Of a stretch of DNA of 64,000 bases, positions 33,250 through 40,739 are shown piece by piece. Origin of the DNA: Actinoplanes sp. SE50/110 (GTDB taxonomy: Bacteria; Actinomycetota; Actinomycetes; Mycobacteriales; Micromonosporaceae). Position 1 is the first letter of the stretch, and each line of letters begins with the position of its first letter. The stretch covers positions 3,505,001 through 3,569,000 of the forward strand of contig NZ_LT827010.1 of assembly GCF_900119315.1 (NCBI RefSeq), in the 5' to 3' direction. The translations under genes were made by a program, and so were the position numbers. The notes under the pieces are model-generated. The model worked only from the letters and a program-made list of their open reading frames with translations. It had not been told where the DNA came from and searched no databases.

Positions 33250-35910
33250 TCAGGAGGCTTTCGCGAGCAGGTCGCGGCAGAGCGCCAGCAGGTGCTCGTC
33301 CTCGTTGATGTCGGTGGTGGGCCGCCCGAAAAGGGTGGCGTTGTGGCGCAACGTGGTGGCGAGCTCGGCCTTGACGTAACGGGCGGCGTAACGGGCGTCG
33401 CCGGTGTCTGTCCAGATGCGGGCGATGCGCGGCCGGGCCCGGGGCAGGGACTCCCAGACCGGGCCGAGAGTCCGGGCGGCATCCTGATTGCCGGCGATCC
33501 ACCACAGGGCGTCGGCGGCGGCGACCACGACGGCGCCGTTGCGGCGGGTCTTGGCCAGGCTCACCAGGCGCCGGGTGCGCGACTTGACGCGCAACCGCAG
33601 ATCACGCAGACCGTCCAGCGCCGTGACCGCGTGCTCGGGGAGCGTGGCCGGGTCGTCGAAATAGCGGTCGTAAACGGAGGCGGCCGCCTCGGCGTCACCG
33701 GCGACCCGCCAGATCGCCTGCGCTGCCGCCAGCTCCAGCGCCGGATCGCCGCAGGTCAGCGCAAGTCGGATCTCGGGGATCCGGGCGGCGGCGGAACGCC
33801 CGGCCCGGGCCAGCAGGTCCAGGGTGGTCAGGTCGATCGGGTCGTAGGTCAGGTGATCGGCGGCCTCGTGCGGGGCGACCGCGATCAGCGCGCGCAGCAG
33901 GGCGGCCCGCAGCGCGTCATCACCGAACAGGCCGGCCGCGCGCTGGGCGATCGACGACGGGCGTGCACGCTGGGCGATCCGGGGCAACTCGACCGTCTCC
34001 GGATGCAGAAAACTCAGCCGCTGGGCGGACGCGCTGGGCTCGACCGCACGCAGCAGGCGGCGCAGGGTGCGACTCAAACCCCGGGCACGGGCACCGTAAC
34101 CGGCGATGAACCGGTGCAGGTCGACCGTCCCGGGCAGCTCGTCGAGCAGACGCTCCAGCATCGGCAGGACACGTTCGTCCCGCAGACCGGCCAGGGTGCG
34201 CACGGCCGGCCCCAGAGTCAGGTCGGCCTGGACCCACGGGCTCTGGCCGGGACGGATCCGCTGCCGGGTCGGCGGCAGCGTCGCCCAGATGTCATCGGCG
34301 GCCGGTCGCGCCAGCTCGCCGACCCCGTGCAGCATCCGCAGCGCGGCCGCGCGCACCTGCGGATCGTCGTCGCCGAGCAGCTCGGCGGCACGCACCACCA
34401 ACGGCCGATACGGGGCGCGCAATCTCCGCACCAGGGCCCGCGCCTCGTGCAGCGCGTCCTGGCGGGCGTCCGCGGCATCCAACTCCAGCATGCGGGTCAA
34501 AAGATCCAATTGCGGGCGTACGTCGTTGCGATACGACGTCCGCACCACACTGACCACCTGCGGATAACCCGGCGTCCACTGCCGCGCCGCCATCCGCCGG
34601 CCGGCCAGCAGCGGGGCGACCGCATCGTCCAGCGGTGCCGGCTCCCGGTTCAGGCCCGCCTTGTAGGCGGCCAGCACCGTCTCCCGGGCGGTCTCCACGT
34701 CGAACGGTGGTGGGTTCAGCAGCGCCATCAGCTCGGTCAGCGCGGTGATCCGGACCCGCAGATCCGCGTCGCTGTCGGCGGCCCACGCCAGCCACACCTT
34801 GGTCGGCTCGACCCCGCTGCCGACCGCGCCGGCGACCACACCGCTGCGCACCAGGGTGACCCGGACCGCCGGGTCGGGCTCCTCGACATACCGGCCCCAG
34901 ATCAGCTCGATCAGGCCGGGAAGCAGGCGCGCGACGGCCCGCACGAGGTAGGCGGCCGCGTCCCGCACCAGCGGATCCTCGTCAGCCATCAGCGCGGCGA
35001 GGAAGCCGGGCGCAGGCTCGGCCGGCGTCTCGGCCGAGGTGCCGGCCGCGGATCCCAGGGGCGCTTTGGTCGTGGCTCGGGCGGCGGCTCCCGGCGGCGC
35101 CTGGGTCGTGGCTCGGGCGGCGGCTCCCGGCGGCGCCTGTGTTGCGGCTCGGGCGGCAGCTTCCGGGGTCGCCTCGGTCGCGGCCCGGGCGGCAGGTCCC
35201 CGGGTCGCTTCGGGCGTGGCCGCAAGTGCGGACGCCGGCGGTGCTCCGGTCGGAGAAACAGCTTCGGCCGCTGTCGCGGACTCGGGCTGACGTGCTCCCG
35301 GAATCGGATTCGCCGAGTTCGTCCGAGGGCGACGGTGAGAGTCAGATGAAGGGAGTGCAGCTCCCGACGGTCGGACCCTCCGGACATTTCCGGAAGATCC
35401 GACATGCTCGGTCTGACGGGGGAGTGCGAGCTGGGTCGCTGGGATCACCGCGGTGCTGGAAGCGGCTCGGTCGGCGTCAGCGGCGAGGGTGGTGGGCGCG
35501 CTGGGGCCGGCTTGAGTGGCGGGGGCGGCGGCGGAGGAGGTGGGGATGGACTGGGCGGCATGGGCTGCCAGGAGCCGCTTGGCGCGCAGCGTCTCGCCGG
35601 ACATCTGCCACGTACGGTCGGCGCCCGCGAGGTCGGCGATCAGGTGGAGGAGGGGGCCGCGTTCGGGCTGGGCCGGATCGGCGACCAGGGCCAGCAGCGT
35701 TGGCAGGGCGGCGGTGACCCAGGGGCGGACATCCTCGCCGTCCGGGGCGTTGCGGCACAGGGCGCGGCGGGCCGCTGCCCGGGTGGCGGGATCGTCGGTG
35801 GTCAGGTCGGTGAGCAGTGTGCGGACGACGGTGCCCCGGTCCAGCTTCGCCCAGTCGACGTCGTGCGGGCCGGAGCGCGGAAGGTCGGTCGCCGTCATGG
35901 GGTGAATCAT
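33250..35910 (-). CDS. Large HEAT-like repeat protein with repetitive linker
   Basis: This 886-residue soluble protein is made of paired helices. The N-terminal 95 residues (DDPATRAAARRALCRNAPDG) and residues 315-880 show alpha-alpha repeats of HEAT type (DDDPQVRAAALRMLHGVGEL, CGDPALELAAAQAIWRVAGD). Between them is a disordered Ala/Pro/Thr-rich linker of about 200 residues with four 12-residue units of the type AARAATQAPPGA. No catalytic motif is visible, so it is probably a scaffold or sensor. It ends just past the glycan operon and follows the trypco2/CHAT genes on the same strand. The start may be the ATG at 35910 or 35898. Confidence 0.72.
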   Translation of the reverse strand: MIHPMTATDLPRSGPHDVDWAKLDRGTVVRTLLTDLTTDDPATRAAARRALCRNAPDGEDVRPWVTAALPTLLALVADPAQPERGPLLHLIADLAGADRTWQMSGETLRAKRLLAAHAAQSIPTSSAAAPATQAGPSAPTTLAADADRAASSTAVIPATQLALPRQTEHVGSSGNVRRVRPSGAALPSSDSHRRPRTNSANPIPGARQPESATAAEAVSPTGAPPASALAATPEATRGPAARAATEATPEAAARAATQAPPGAAARATTQAPPGAAARATTKAPLGSAAGTSAETPAEPAPGFLAALMADEDPLVRDAAAYLVRAVARLLPGLIELIWGRYVEEPDPAVRVTLVRSGVVAGAVGSGVEPTKVWLAWAADSDADLRVRITALTELMALLNPPPFDVETARETVLAAYKAGLNREPAPLDDAVAPLLAGRRMAARQWTPGYPQVVSVVRTSYRNDVRPQLDLLTRMLELDAADARQDALHEARALVRRLRAPYRPLVVRAAELLGDDDPQVRAAALRMLHGVGELARPAADDIWATLPPTRQRIRPGQSPWVQADLTLGPAVRTLAGLRDERVLPMLERLLDELPGTVDLHRFIAGYGARARGLSRTLRRLLRAVEPSASAQRLSFLHPETVELPRIAQRARPSSIAQRAAGLFGDDALRAALLRALIAVAPHEAADHLTYDPIDLTTLDLLARAGRSAAARIPEIRLALTCGDPALELAAAQAIWRVAGDAEAAASVYDRYFDDPATLPEHAVTALDGLRDLRLRVKSRTRRLVSLAKTRRNGAVVVAAADALWWIAGNQDAARTLGPVWESLPRARPRIARIWTDTGDARYAARYVKAELATTLRHNATLFGRPTTDINEDEHLLALCRDLLAKAS

Positions 35911-36085
35911 GGTCGACCCGGGTCTCGACCGCCACTCCGTGATACTCCCAGGTCAGCGCGGGCTCACCCGTCCGTGACCGGGATCGATCCGGTCGGGTGA
36001 GCAGGGCTTGACCGACCGGCTGCCCACCAGGCACACCTCGGCGGTCCAGCGAAAGGCATGAGTCTCGGCGAGTGGATCAAGGCTT

Positions 36086-36253
36086 GGGGTGAGGCGCGGG
36101 TGTCGGCGGGTGGCGGGGATCGGGGGTGGTCGGCGGGGATCGGGGTGAGGCGCGGGTGTCGGCGGGTGGCGGGGATCGGGGGTGGTCGGCGGGGGCCGGG
36201 GTGAGGCACGGGTGTCGGCGGGTGGCGGGGATCAGGGGTGGTCGGCGGGGACC
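36086..36253. repeat. Three 56-bp tandem repeats derived from the trypco2 gene end
   Basis: Units start at 36086, 36142 and 36198, with a partial fourth at 36254. Unit form: GGGGTGAGGCGCGGGTGTCG, then GCGGGTGGCGGGGATCGGGG, then GTGGTCGGCGGGGATC. The third copy contains the last codons and stop of the trypco2 gene (36232-36253), and the coding sequence continues the match into the partial fourth copy. The array therefore looks like outward duplication of the gene's 3' end into the spacer before the HEAT-like gene. Confidence 0.85.
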
Positions 36254-36744
36254 AGGGTGAGGGCGAGCGTGCTCGTCTGCTCGTCGGTGAGGTCGCCCTC
36301 GCCGAGGAGGGTGATGGAGCCGGTGTCGGTGACCGCGAAGACCAGGGTGACGACGCTGGACTCCAGCACGAACGGGTCGTCGCCGGTGCGGGCCGCGATG
36401 ATCGCGGCGCGGATGGTGGTGATGGCTTCGACCAGGGATTCCTCCAGGTCGCCGCCGCGGACTTCGAAGCCGGACGGGGGCGGGGGGATCAGCGTGACCT
36501 GGACGGTCTGGGTGCCGGAGGTGCCATGTTGGTAGCGGGCGCCGAGTTTCGTGCCGATGACCGGGACCTTCAGCTCCAGGCCGGCGCCGCCGTGGCGGGA
36601 GGCGACCACCGACAGGGTCAGATCGACCTTGCTGACCCGCAGGTCACGGGACGGGTCGGTGGTGGAGATGTTGGCCTCGTCGATGGCGTTCTTCACCGCG
36701 GCGATCAGGTCTTCGACGCGTACACCGTCGTCTGTGGTTTTCAA
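36232..36744 (-). CDS. Trypco2-domain protein
   Basis: In this 170-residue protein, residues 5-90 match the trypsin-co-occurring domain 2: GVRVEDLIAAVKNAIDEANI, then VSKVDLTLSVVASRHGGAGL, KVPVIGTKLGARYQ and TQTVQVTLIPP. Trypco domains are found next to trypsins, CHAT proteases and other effectors in predicted conflict systems. Residues 95-170 form a second alpha/beta part. The ATG overlaps the CHAT gene stop (ATGA). Its 3' end is duplicated in the tandem array beyond the stop. It probably acts as adaptor or regulator of the CHAT protein; that role is inferred from family context. Confidence 0.8.
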   Translation of the reverse strand: MKTTDDGVRVEDLIAAVKNAIDEANISTTDPSRDLRVSKVDLTLSVVASRHGGAGLELKVPVIGTKLGARYQHGTSGTQTVQVTLIPPPPSGFEVRGGDLEESLVEAITTIRAAIIAARTGDDPFVLESSVVTLVFAVTDTGSITLLGEGDLTDEQTSTLALTLVPADHP

Positions 36745-38630
36745 TGCTGTCGTCCTTCACTGACGGGGAAGGCGAGCGCGTCCGCGTCGCCGTAGATCGT
36801 GTAGGCGAGCCAGGTGGGGTCGTAGTCGTCTTCGACGGTGCGGCGGGCGAGCAGGGCGGCCTGGCCGAGGGGCTTACCTTCGCTCAAGCCGCTGTAGAAC
36901 GCCTCGGCGAAGGTCTGCGCGGTCCGGCTGCGGACATCCCACAGCGTGCCGACGAACGCGCCCGCGCCGGCGCCCAGGAACTGCTGGGCCCAGCCCATCA
37001 TCCGGGTGAAGTACGGGACGGCGCCGGCCGAGCGGCACGCGTTGATGAAAACCAGCGGCCGGGTGGGCGCGAGCATCTCCTTGGCCCGGACCGTGGCCAG
37101 CATCATCGGCGAGAAATCGCCGCCGGTCATCGCGATCGCCGGGCCGTCGTCGCGGTAACCGGCGTGGCAGGCGAAATGGGTCAGCCCGGCCTCGCCGCCG
37201 GACAGCAGGGCGAGCAGGTCGTCCAGGTCGCTGATCCGGGCCGGGTCCCGGCCGGGGGACAGGATCCGGCCGATCGCCTGGAATTCGGCTTCCGCGTTCG
37301 CCGGGCCTTTGACGTCCCGGACGAAACGCGCCTGACCGATGTTGATCCGGCGCGAGCGACCGGTGTTGAACAGGGTGCGGGTCACCGGGAACTGCCGGAC
37401 CAGGAACCCGGCGTCATGCGTCCGGGTCATCGGATAGAGCAGCTCCCAGGGGATCACGTCGTTGCCGGTGGCGATCGCGAAACTGCCGATCCGGCCGTGC
37501 AGCCGCAGATACTGCTCGCGGACCGCCTCCGGCACCAGGCTGTCCCACAGCGAGACGCCGGCGTTGCGCAGCCATTCCCGGGCGATCGGCGGCGGGTCGT
37601 CGCTGCGGGCGAACCGGCGCAGCGTCTCCAGGATGCGGCCGAGCACCCCGTCCACGGCGGTGTCGACGGTCACGGTGACCGGATCGAAGACGTACTCGCT
37701 GTTGTGCAGCTGAAAGGTGTATCGGTTCCCGGACTGGTGGACCTGCATGGTCACGGCCCCGGGCACACCGTCGACGTCGCCGGCCGTGGTGGCGCTCTTC
37801 GTCGCCGTCTCCGGGTGGACGGCGCGGTCGCTGACCGCGATCTCGAAGACCAGCCGGGCCAGGAAGGTGCCACCGGCCCAGGCCGTCACCTCGATCCGGT
37901 GTACGTCGGTGACCCCGGCCCGGAACGCGAACCGCACCGGGTCCGAATCCGCGTCCGGCGGCACCCGCACCGCCTGCTGGATCGGTCCGAGCGGCGTCAG
38001 CCCGGCCGAAGGGTGCGTGACCAGGGTGACCTCCGAGCCGGCCGGCGGGATCGGCCACGACCGCATGGCCGCGCTGCGCACCCGTGGGCCGGCCGGCGCG
38101 GCGCGCGCCACGTGCACGATCAGGCTGACCTCGGCGCCGGCCCGGACCTGGGCCGGCGCCTCGCCGACGAGGGCCCGGGACGGCGGCTCGGCGCGTGCGG
38201 CGGCCTCCCGTCGCAGCCGCTCCACCCGTTCCCGCCGGGCGATCTCCGCCTCGGCGGGGGAGCTTCGCGGCCCGACCGGCGGGGGCCCGGTGAGGACCAC
38301 GCCCGGCTGCCACCGGACCGGATCCGATCGTTCGACCGCGAGGAGGGTCACCGACAGGCCGGGCAGCACCGGCGGAACGGCGGCGAGATGCTCCCGGATC
38401 CGGGTGAACACCGCCACCATGTCCGGTTCGCCGGCCACCGGGTCGAACCGGATGCGTTCCAGGTGCCGGCGCAGCGCCTCCCGTGGGTCCGTCACCCCGT
38501 GGCGGACGTGCGTACCCAGATCGACCACCGAGCAGGCGAGTCGCACGTCCACCGCGAACGCCGTGCCGGTCCGGGACGGAATCTCCAGCCGCACGATCAC
38601 CGGGATGTCCGGATAGAACGGTGTGCCCAC
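36741..38630 (-). CDS. CHAT-domain (caspase-like) protease with long N-terminal region
   Basis: This 629-residue protein has a C-terminal part from about 380 as a CHAT protease with catalytic His489 (THFACHAG) and Cys532 (FINACRSAG), followed by the typical FVGTLWDVRSRTAQTFAEAF and TWLAYTIYGDAD. The first 180 residues contain a mixed region with an Arg/Glu helix (AEAEIARRERVERLRREAAA). Residues 190-370 look like two beta-sandwiches. The GTG at 38630 is chosen since longer readings run into the divergent CPBP gene. It is coupled to the trypco2 gene. CHAT proteases cleave partner proteins, including gasdermins in some bacteria; no gasdermin is evident here. Confidence 0.85.
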   Translation of the reverse strand: MGTPFYPDIPVIVRLEIPSRTGTAFAVDVRLACSVVDLGTHVRHGVTDPREALRRHLERIRFDPVAGEPDMVAVFTRIREHLAAVPPVLPGLSVTLLAVERSDPVRWQPGVVLTGPPPVGPRSSPAEAEIARRERVERLRREAAARAEPPSRALVGEAPAQVRAGAEVSLIVHVARAAPAGPRVRSAAMRSWPIPPAGSEVTLVTHPSAGLTPLGPIQQAVRVPPDADSDPVRFAFRAGVTDVHRIEVTAWAGGTFLARLVFEIAVSDRAVHPETATKSATTAGDVDGVPGAVTMQVHQSGNRYTFQLHNSEYVFDPVTVTVDTAVDGVLGRILETLRRFARSDDPPPIAREWLRNAGVSLWDSLVPEAVREQYLRLHGRIGSFAIATGNDVIPWELLYPMTRTHDAGFLVRQFPVTRTLFNTGRSRRINIGQARFVRDVKGPANAEAEFQAIGRILSPGRDPARISDLDDLLALLSGGEAGLTHFACHAGYRDDGPAIAMTGGDFSPMMLATVRAKEMLAPTRPLVFINACRSAGAVPYFTRMMGWAQQFLGAGAGAFVGTLWDVRSRTAQTFAEAFYSGLSEGKPLGQAALLARRTVEDDYDPTWLAYTIYGDADALAFPVSEGRQH

Positions 38631-38757
38631 CGGTCCAGCGTTCCGGAACGGCCACCGCTCGGCAAGTGCCGATCTCCGCCCTACGGCCGACCGTTCCCCT
38701 TCCGGGATCCCACTTTGGACGGATGGCCGGCGACGGCGACTGCCGAAGACTGCACGA

Positions 38758-39546
38758 GTGATACGGGGACTCACTGATCGCGCTGCGGCGTTGACGTACA
38801 TCGTTCTGGTGCTCTCGATCTCGGCGACGACCGCAAGGGTGTTCGACGGCCTGCTCCTGGCCGTCTCACCGCTGCTGGTCACCCTGCTGATGCTGGTGGT
38901 CGTCACGAGGGAAGGCTGGAGCCGGACCGGCTGGCGGCGCCTCGGCCTGGGCCACCTGGGCCTGAGCGTCTGGCCGTTCGCGCTGCTGGCCACCGCCGGC
39001 GTGAACCTGCTCGCGATCGGCGCCGTGGTGGCTCTCGGCCTGGCCCGGTTCACCGTGCCGTCCGGGCCGTGGGCGAGCGACCTGGTCGCGCTGTGCGTCA
39101 CCGGCCCGGTCCTGGCATTCGCCGAGGAGGCGGGTTGGCGCGGATATCTGCTGCCCCGCCTCGGCTGGCTGAGTGAACGCACCGCGTTGCTGGTCAGCGG
39201 CCTGGTCTGGGTCCTCTGGCACCTGCCCTACATCCTGTTCACCCCGTACTACCACCACGACGGCGACCGGGCGCTGGTGCTCGCCCTGTTCACCGGCAGC
39301 GTGATCGCCTTCGCGTTCCTCATCGGCCGCCTGCGTCTGCGCACCGGCAGCCTGTGGCCGGCCGTGCTGGCGCATTTCGTGCACAACGCCACGTTCGCCT
39401 GGCTCGGTTCGTACGCCGTCACCACCAGCCACCCGGCGGTGGTCAACGAGTACCTCGCCGGCGACAGCGGCCTGGTCGTCCTGATCGGAACCGCCGCTTT
39501 CGCCGCGGCGGTCACCCGTCAGCGGGCACCGAAGGTGTTGGTCTGA
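38758..39546 (+). CDS. CPBP-family intramembrane glutamic protease
   Basis: The 262-residue membrane protein has about eight helices. The CPBP (Abi) motifs are present: Glu123-Glu124-x-x-x-Arg128 in FAEEAGWRGYLL, His155 in WVLWHLPYILF and the later HFVHNATF. These form the active site of Rce1-like proteases that cut in the membrane. The gene is divergent from the CHAT gene (127 bases) and convergent with the RHIM-motif gene, overlapping its end by 28 bases. The GTG at 38758 is the first codon before the first helix. It may belong to the CHAT/trypco2 locus or be an independent bacteriocin-immunity-type protease. Confidence 0.82.
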   Translation: MIRGLTDRAAALTYIVLVLSISATTARVFDGLLLAVSPLLVTLLMLVVVTREGWSRTGWRRLGLGHLGLSVWPFALLATAGVNLLAIGAVVALGLARFTVPSGPWASDLVALCVTGPVLAFAEEAGWRGYLLPRLGWLSERTALLVSGLVWVLWHLPYILFTPYYHHDGDRALVLALFTGSVIAFAFLIGRLRLRTGSLWPAVLAHFVHNATFAWLGSYAVTTSHPAVVNEYLAGDSGLVVLIGTAAFAAAVTRQRAPKVLV

Positions 39547-39884
39547 GTGTTGTGGTCGCCGATCTGCACACCCTCGCTGCCGCTGACCGTCACCGTGTAT
39601 TTCGCCGCGGGCGGCGCCTTCACCAGCTCCGCCAGCCGCCGCGCGGCGGCCAGGATCACGGCGTCCTCGGCCGCGCCGGAATCGGTCAGCTCCGACCCGA
39701 GGGTGACCTCCCAGAAACCGGGGTCGGTCTCGTCGGCCGCCAGGGCCTCCCGGGCGTCGCCGCGGACCCAGGGAAAAAGATCCTTCTTGAATTGCCGGTA
39801 CGCCTCCAGCACCGCATCGGATGACGGCCCGGCCGTGGCACCGAGGCCGAGGGCCTCCGAGATCACCTTGACGTTCTCCGACAT
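39519..39884 (-). CDS. Small protein with C-terminal RHIM-like amyloid motif
   Basis: In this 121-residue protein, residues 1-90 are a soluble, partly helical domain (SSDAVLEAYRQFKKDLFPWV, AAARRLAELVKAPPAA). The last 25 residues read KYTVTVSGSEGVQIGD then HNTQTNTF, with core V106-Q107-I108-G109, which fits the RHIM consensus (I/V-Q-I/V-G) and the Q-I-G-D-x-N-x-Q-x-N-x-F pattern of bacterial amyloid signalling motifs. Such motifs pass signals by templated fibre formation between sensors and effectors. The ATG at 39884 follows CCCTCG-rich leader DNA, with GGGGGC as weak ribosome binding site. An inverted repeat lies 17 bases upstream. Confidence 0.72.
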   Translation of the reverse strand: MSENVKVISEALGLGATAGPSSDAVLEAYRQFKKDLFPWVRGDAREALAADETDPGFWEVTLGSELTDSGAAEDAVILAAARRLAELVKAPPAAKYTVTVSGSEGVQIGDHNTQTNTFGAR

Positions 39885-39900
39885 GCCGCCCCCTCGTCCC

Positions 39901-39916
39901 GCACTACTTTTAGTGC
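39901..39916. promoter_or_regulatory. Inverted repeat GCACTA-4-TAGTGC
   Basis: Perfect 6-bp arms GCACTA (39901-39906) and TAGTGC (39911-39916) flank CTTT, 17 bases upstream of the RHIM-motif ATG on the minus strand. It is AT-rich for this genome. A repressor operator or promoter element for that gene is likely. Confidence 0.5.
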
Positions 39917-39959
39917 CTGGGTGACTACTCGTCAAGCAGGCCGGCGGGGTGGGGCGCAA

Positions 39960-39989
39960 GCAGCCGCCCGGCCGGAACCGGACGGCTGC
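39960..39989 (-). terminator. Stem-loop after the DUF4190 gene
   Basis: GCAGCCGCCCGG (39960-39971) pairs with CCGGACGGCTGC (39978-39989), 11 of 12 positions, with a 6-base loop. It lies 7 bases past the DUF4190 stop on the minus strand and separates that gene from the RHIM-motif gene. Confidence 0.75.
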
Positions 39990-39996
39990 CGAAAGG

Positions 39997-40578
39997 TCAC
40001 GGCGAGGTGTGGTTCATGATCGCGCTGAGGCCGCCGATGCCGCCCATGGCGATGAAGATGACCGTCGGGATGACGAACAGGTAGCCCATGACCAGGCCGG
40101 CGACCGCCATGCCGCGGCCCGACTTGGCGCCGTTGCGGGTCTCGTTCAGGCCGACGTGACCGAGGATGATCGCCAGGATGCAGGGGATGCCGAACAGGCA
40201 GAAACCCAGGATGCCGATGATCCCGAGCACCATCGAGGCGACGGCCGCGCCCGAGGTGGGCATGCCGACGGCCATCACGACCGGGGCGTACGCCTGGTAG
40301 CCGTAGGGCGGGCTGGGCTGCTGCGGCGGGTAGCCCGGGTCGAACGGCGGCGCGCTCGGCTGACCGGCACCCGGATATGCCTGCGTCGGGTCGTAGATCG
40401 GCTGCTGCGGCGGTGCGTACGGGTCATACGACGGCGGCGGCGGCGACGCGTACGGGTCGTAGGCCGCGGGCGGCGACGACGCGGGCGGCGCGTACAGCGA
40501 CGGCGGCTGCGCCGGGTGATACGGCGGCGGCGTCGACGGCTGCGTCGGGTCGGACGGGGACGGTTCAGGGTAGGACAT
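39997..40578 (-). CDS. DUF4190-type membrane protein with Pro/Tyr-rich N-terminus
   Basis: The 193-residue protein has a first 100-residue disordered tail of Pro/Tyr/Asp/Ala repeats (YDPYASPPPPSYDPYAPPQQ). Residues 108-185 hold two helices around a small polar loop (SMVLGIIGILGFCLFGIPCI, then GHVGLNETRNGAKSGRGMAV, AGLVMGYLFVIPTVIF), the DUF4190 pattern. The tail is probably cytoplasmic. Function is unknown; similar proteins are abundant in actinobacteria. It is a single-gene unit ended by a clear stem-loop. Confidence 0.82.
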   Translation of the reverse strand: MSYPEPSPSDPTQPSTPPPYHPAQPPSLYAPPASSPPAAYDPYASPPPPSYDPYAPPQQPIYDPTQAYPGAGQPSAPPFDPGYPPQQPSPPYGYQAYAPVVMAVGMPTSGAAVASMVLGIIGILGFCLFGIPCILAIILGHVGLNETRNGAKSGRGMAVAGLVMGYLFVIPTVIFIAMGGIGGLSAIMNHTSP

Positions 40579-40715
40579 GGTGCTCCGGTCTCGCGAAATC
40601 GCTTGATCGTACGGCCTGGCACCGACCGCACAGTCGCCGGTCGATCCTTGCCTACCGGGGCCCCGCCCCGCCACCCCGGACGGGCGGATCGGGTCCGATC
40701 GGGCGGGAAAGACGA

Positions 40716-40732
40716 ACCGGACAGCGTCCGGT
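40716..40732 (-). terminator. Short stem-loop after the EAL gene
   Basis: ACCGGAC (40716-40722) and GTCCGGT (40726-40732) form a perfect 7-bp stem with a 3-base loop, 7 bases beyond the stop of the EAL gene on the minus strand. Confidence 0.55.
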
Positions 40733-40739
40733 CGGCCGT

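Noticed and set aside
33193..35349. Long plus-strand open frame opposite the HEAT-like gene
   Set aside because: Composition is Gln/Arg/Gly-rich with no domain, and it is fully antisense to a gene with clear helical repeats.
36744..38777. Long plus-strand frame opposite the CHAT gene
   Set aside because: The CHAT catalytic motifs are on the minus strand. The plus-strand product is Arg/Gly/Asp-rich noise without a ribosome binding site.
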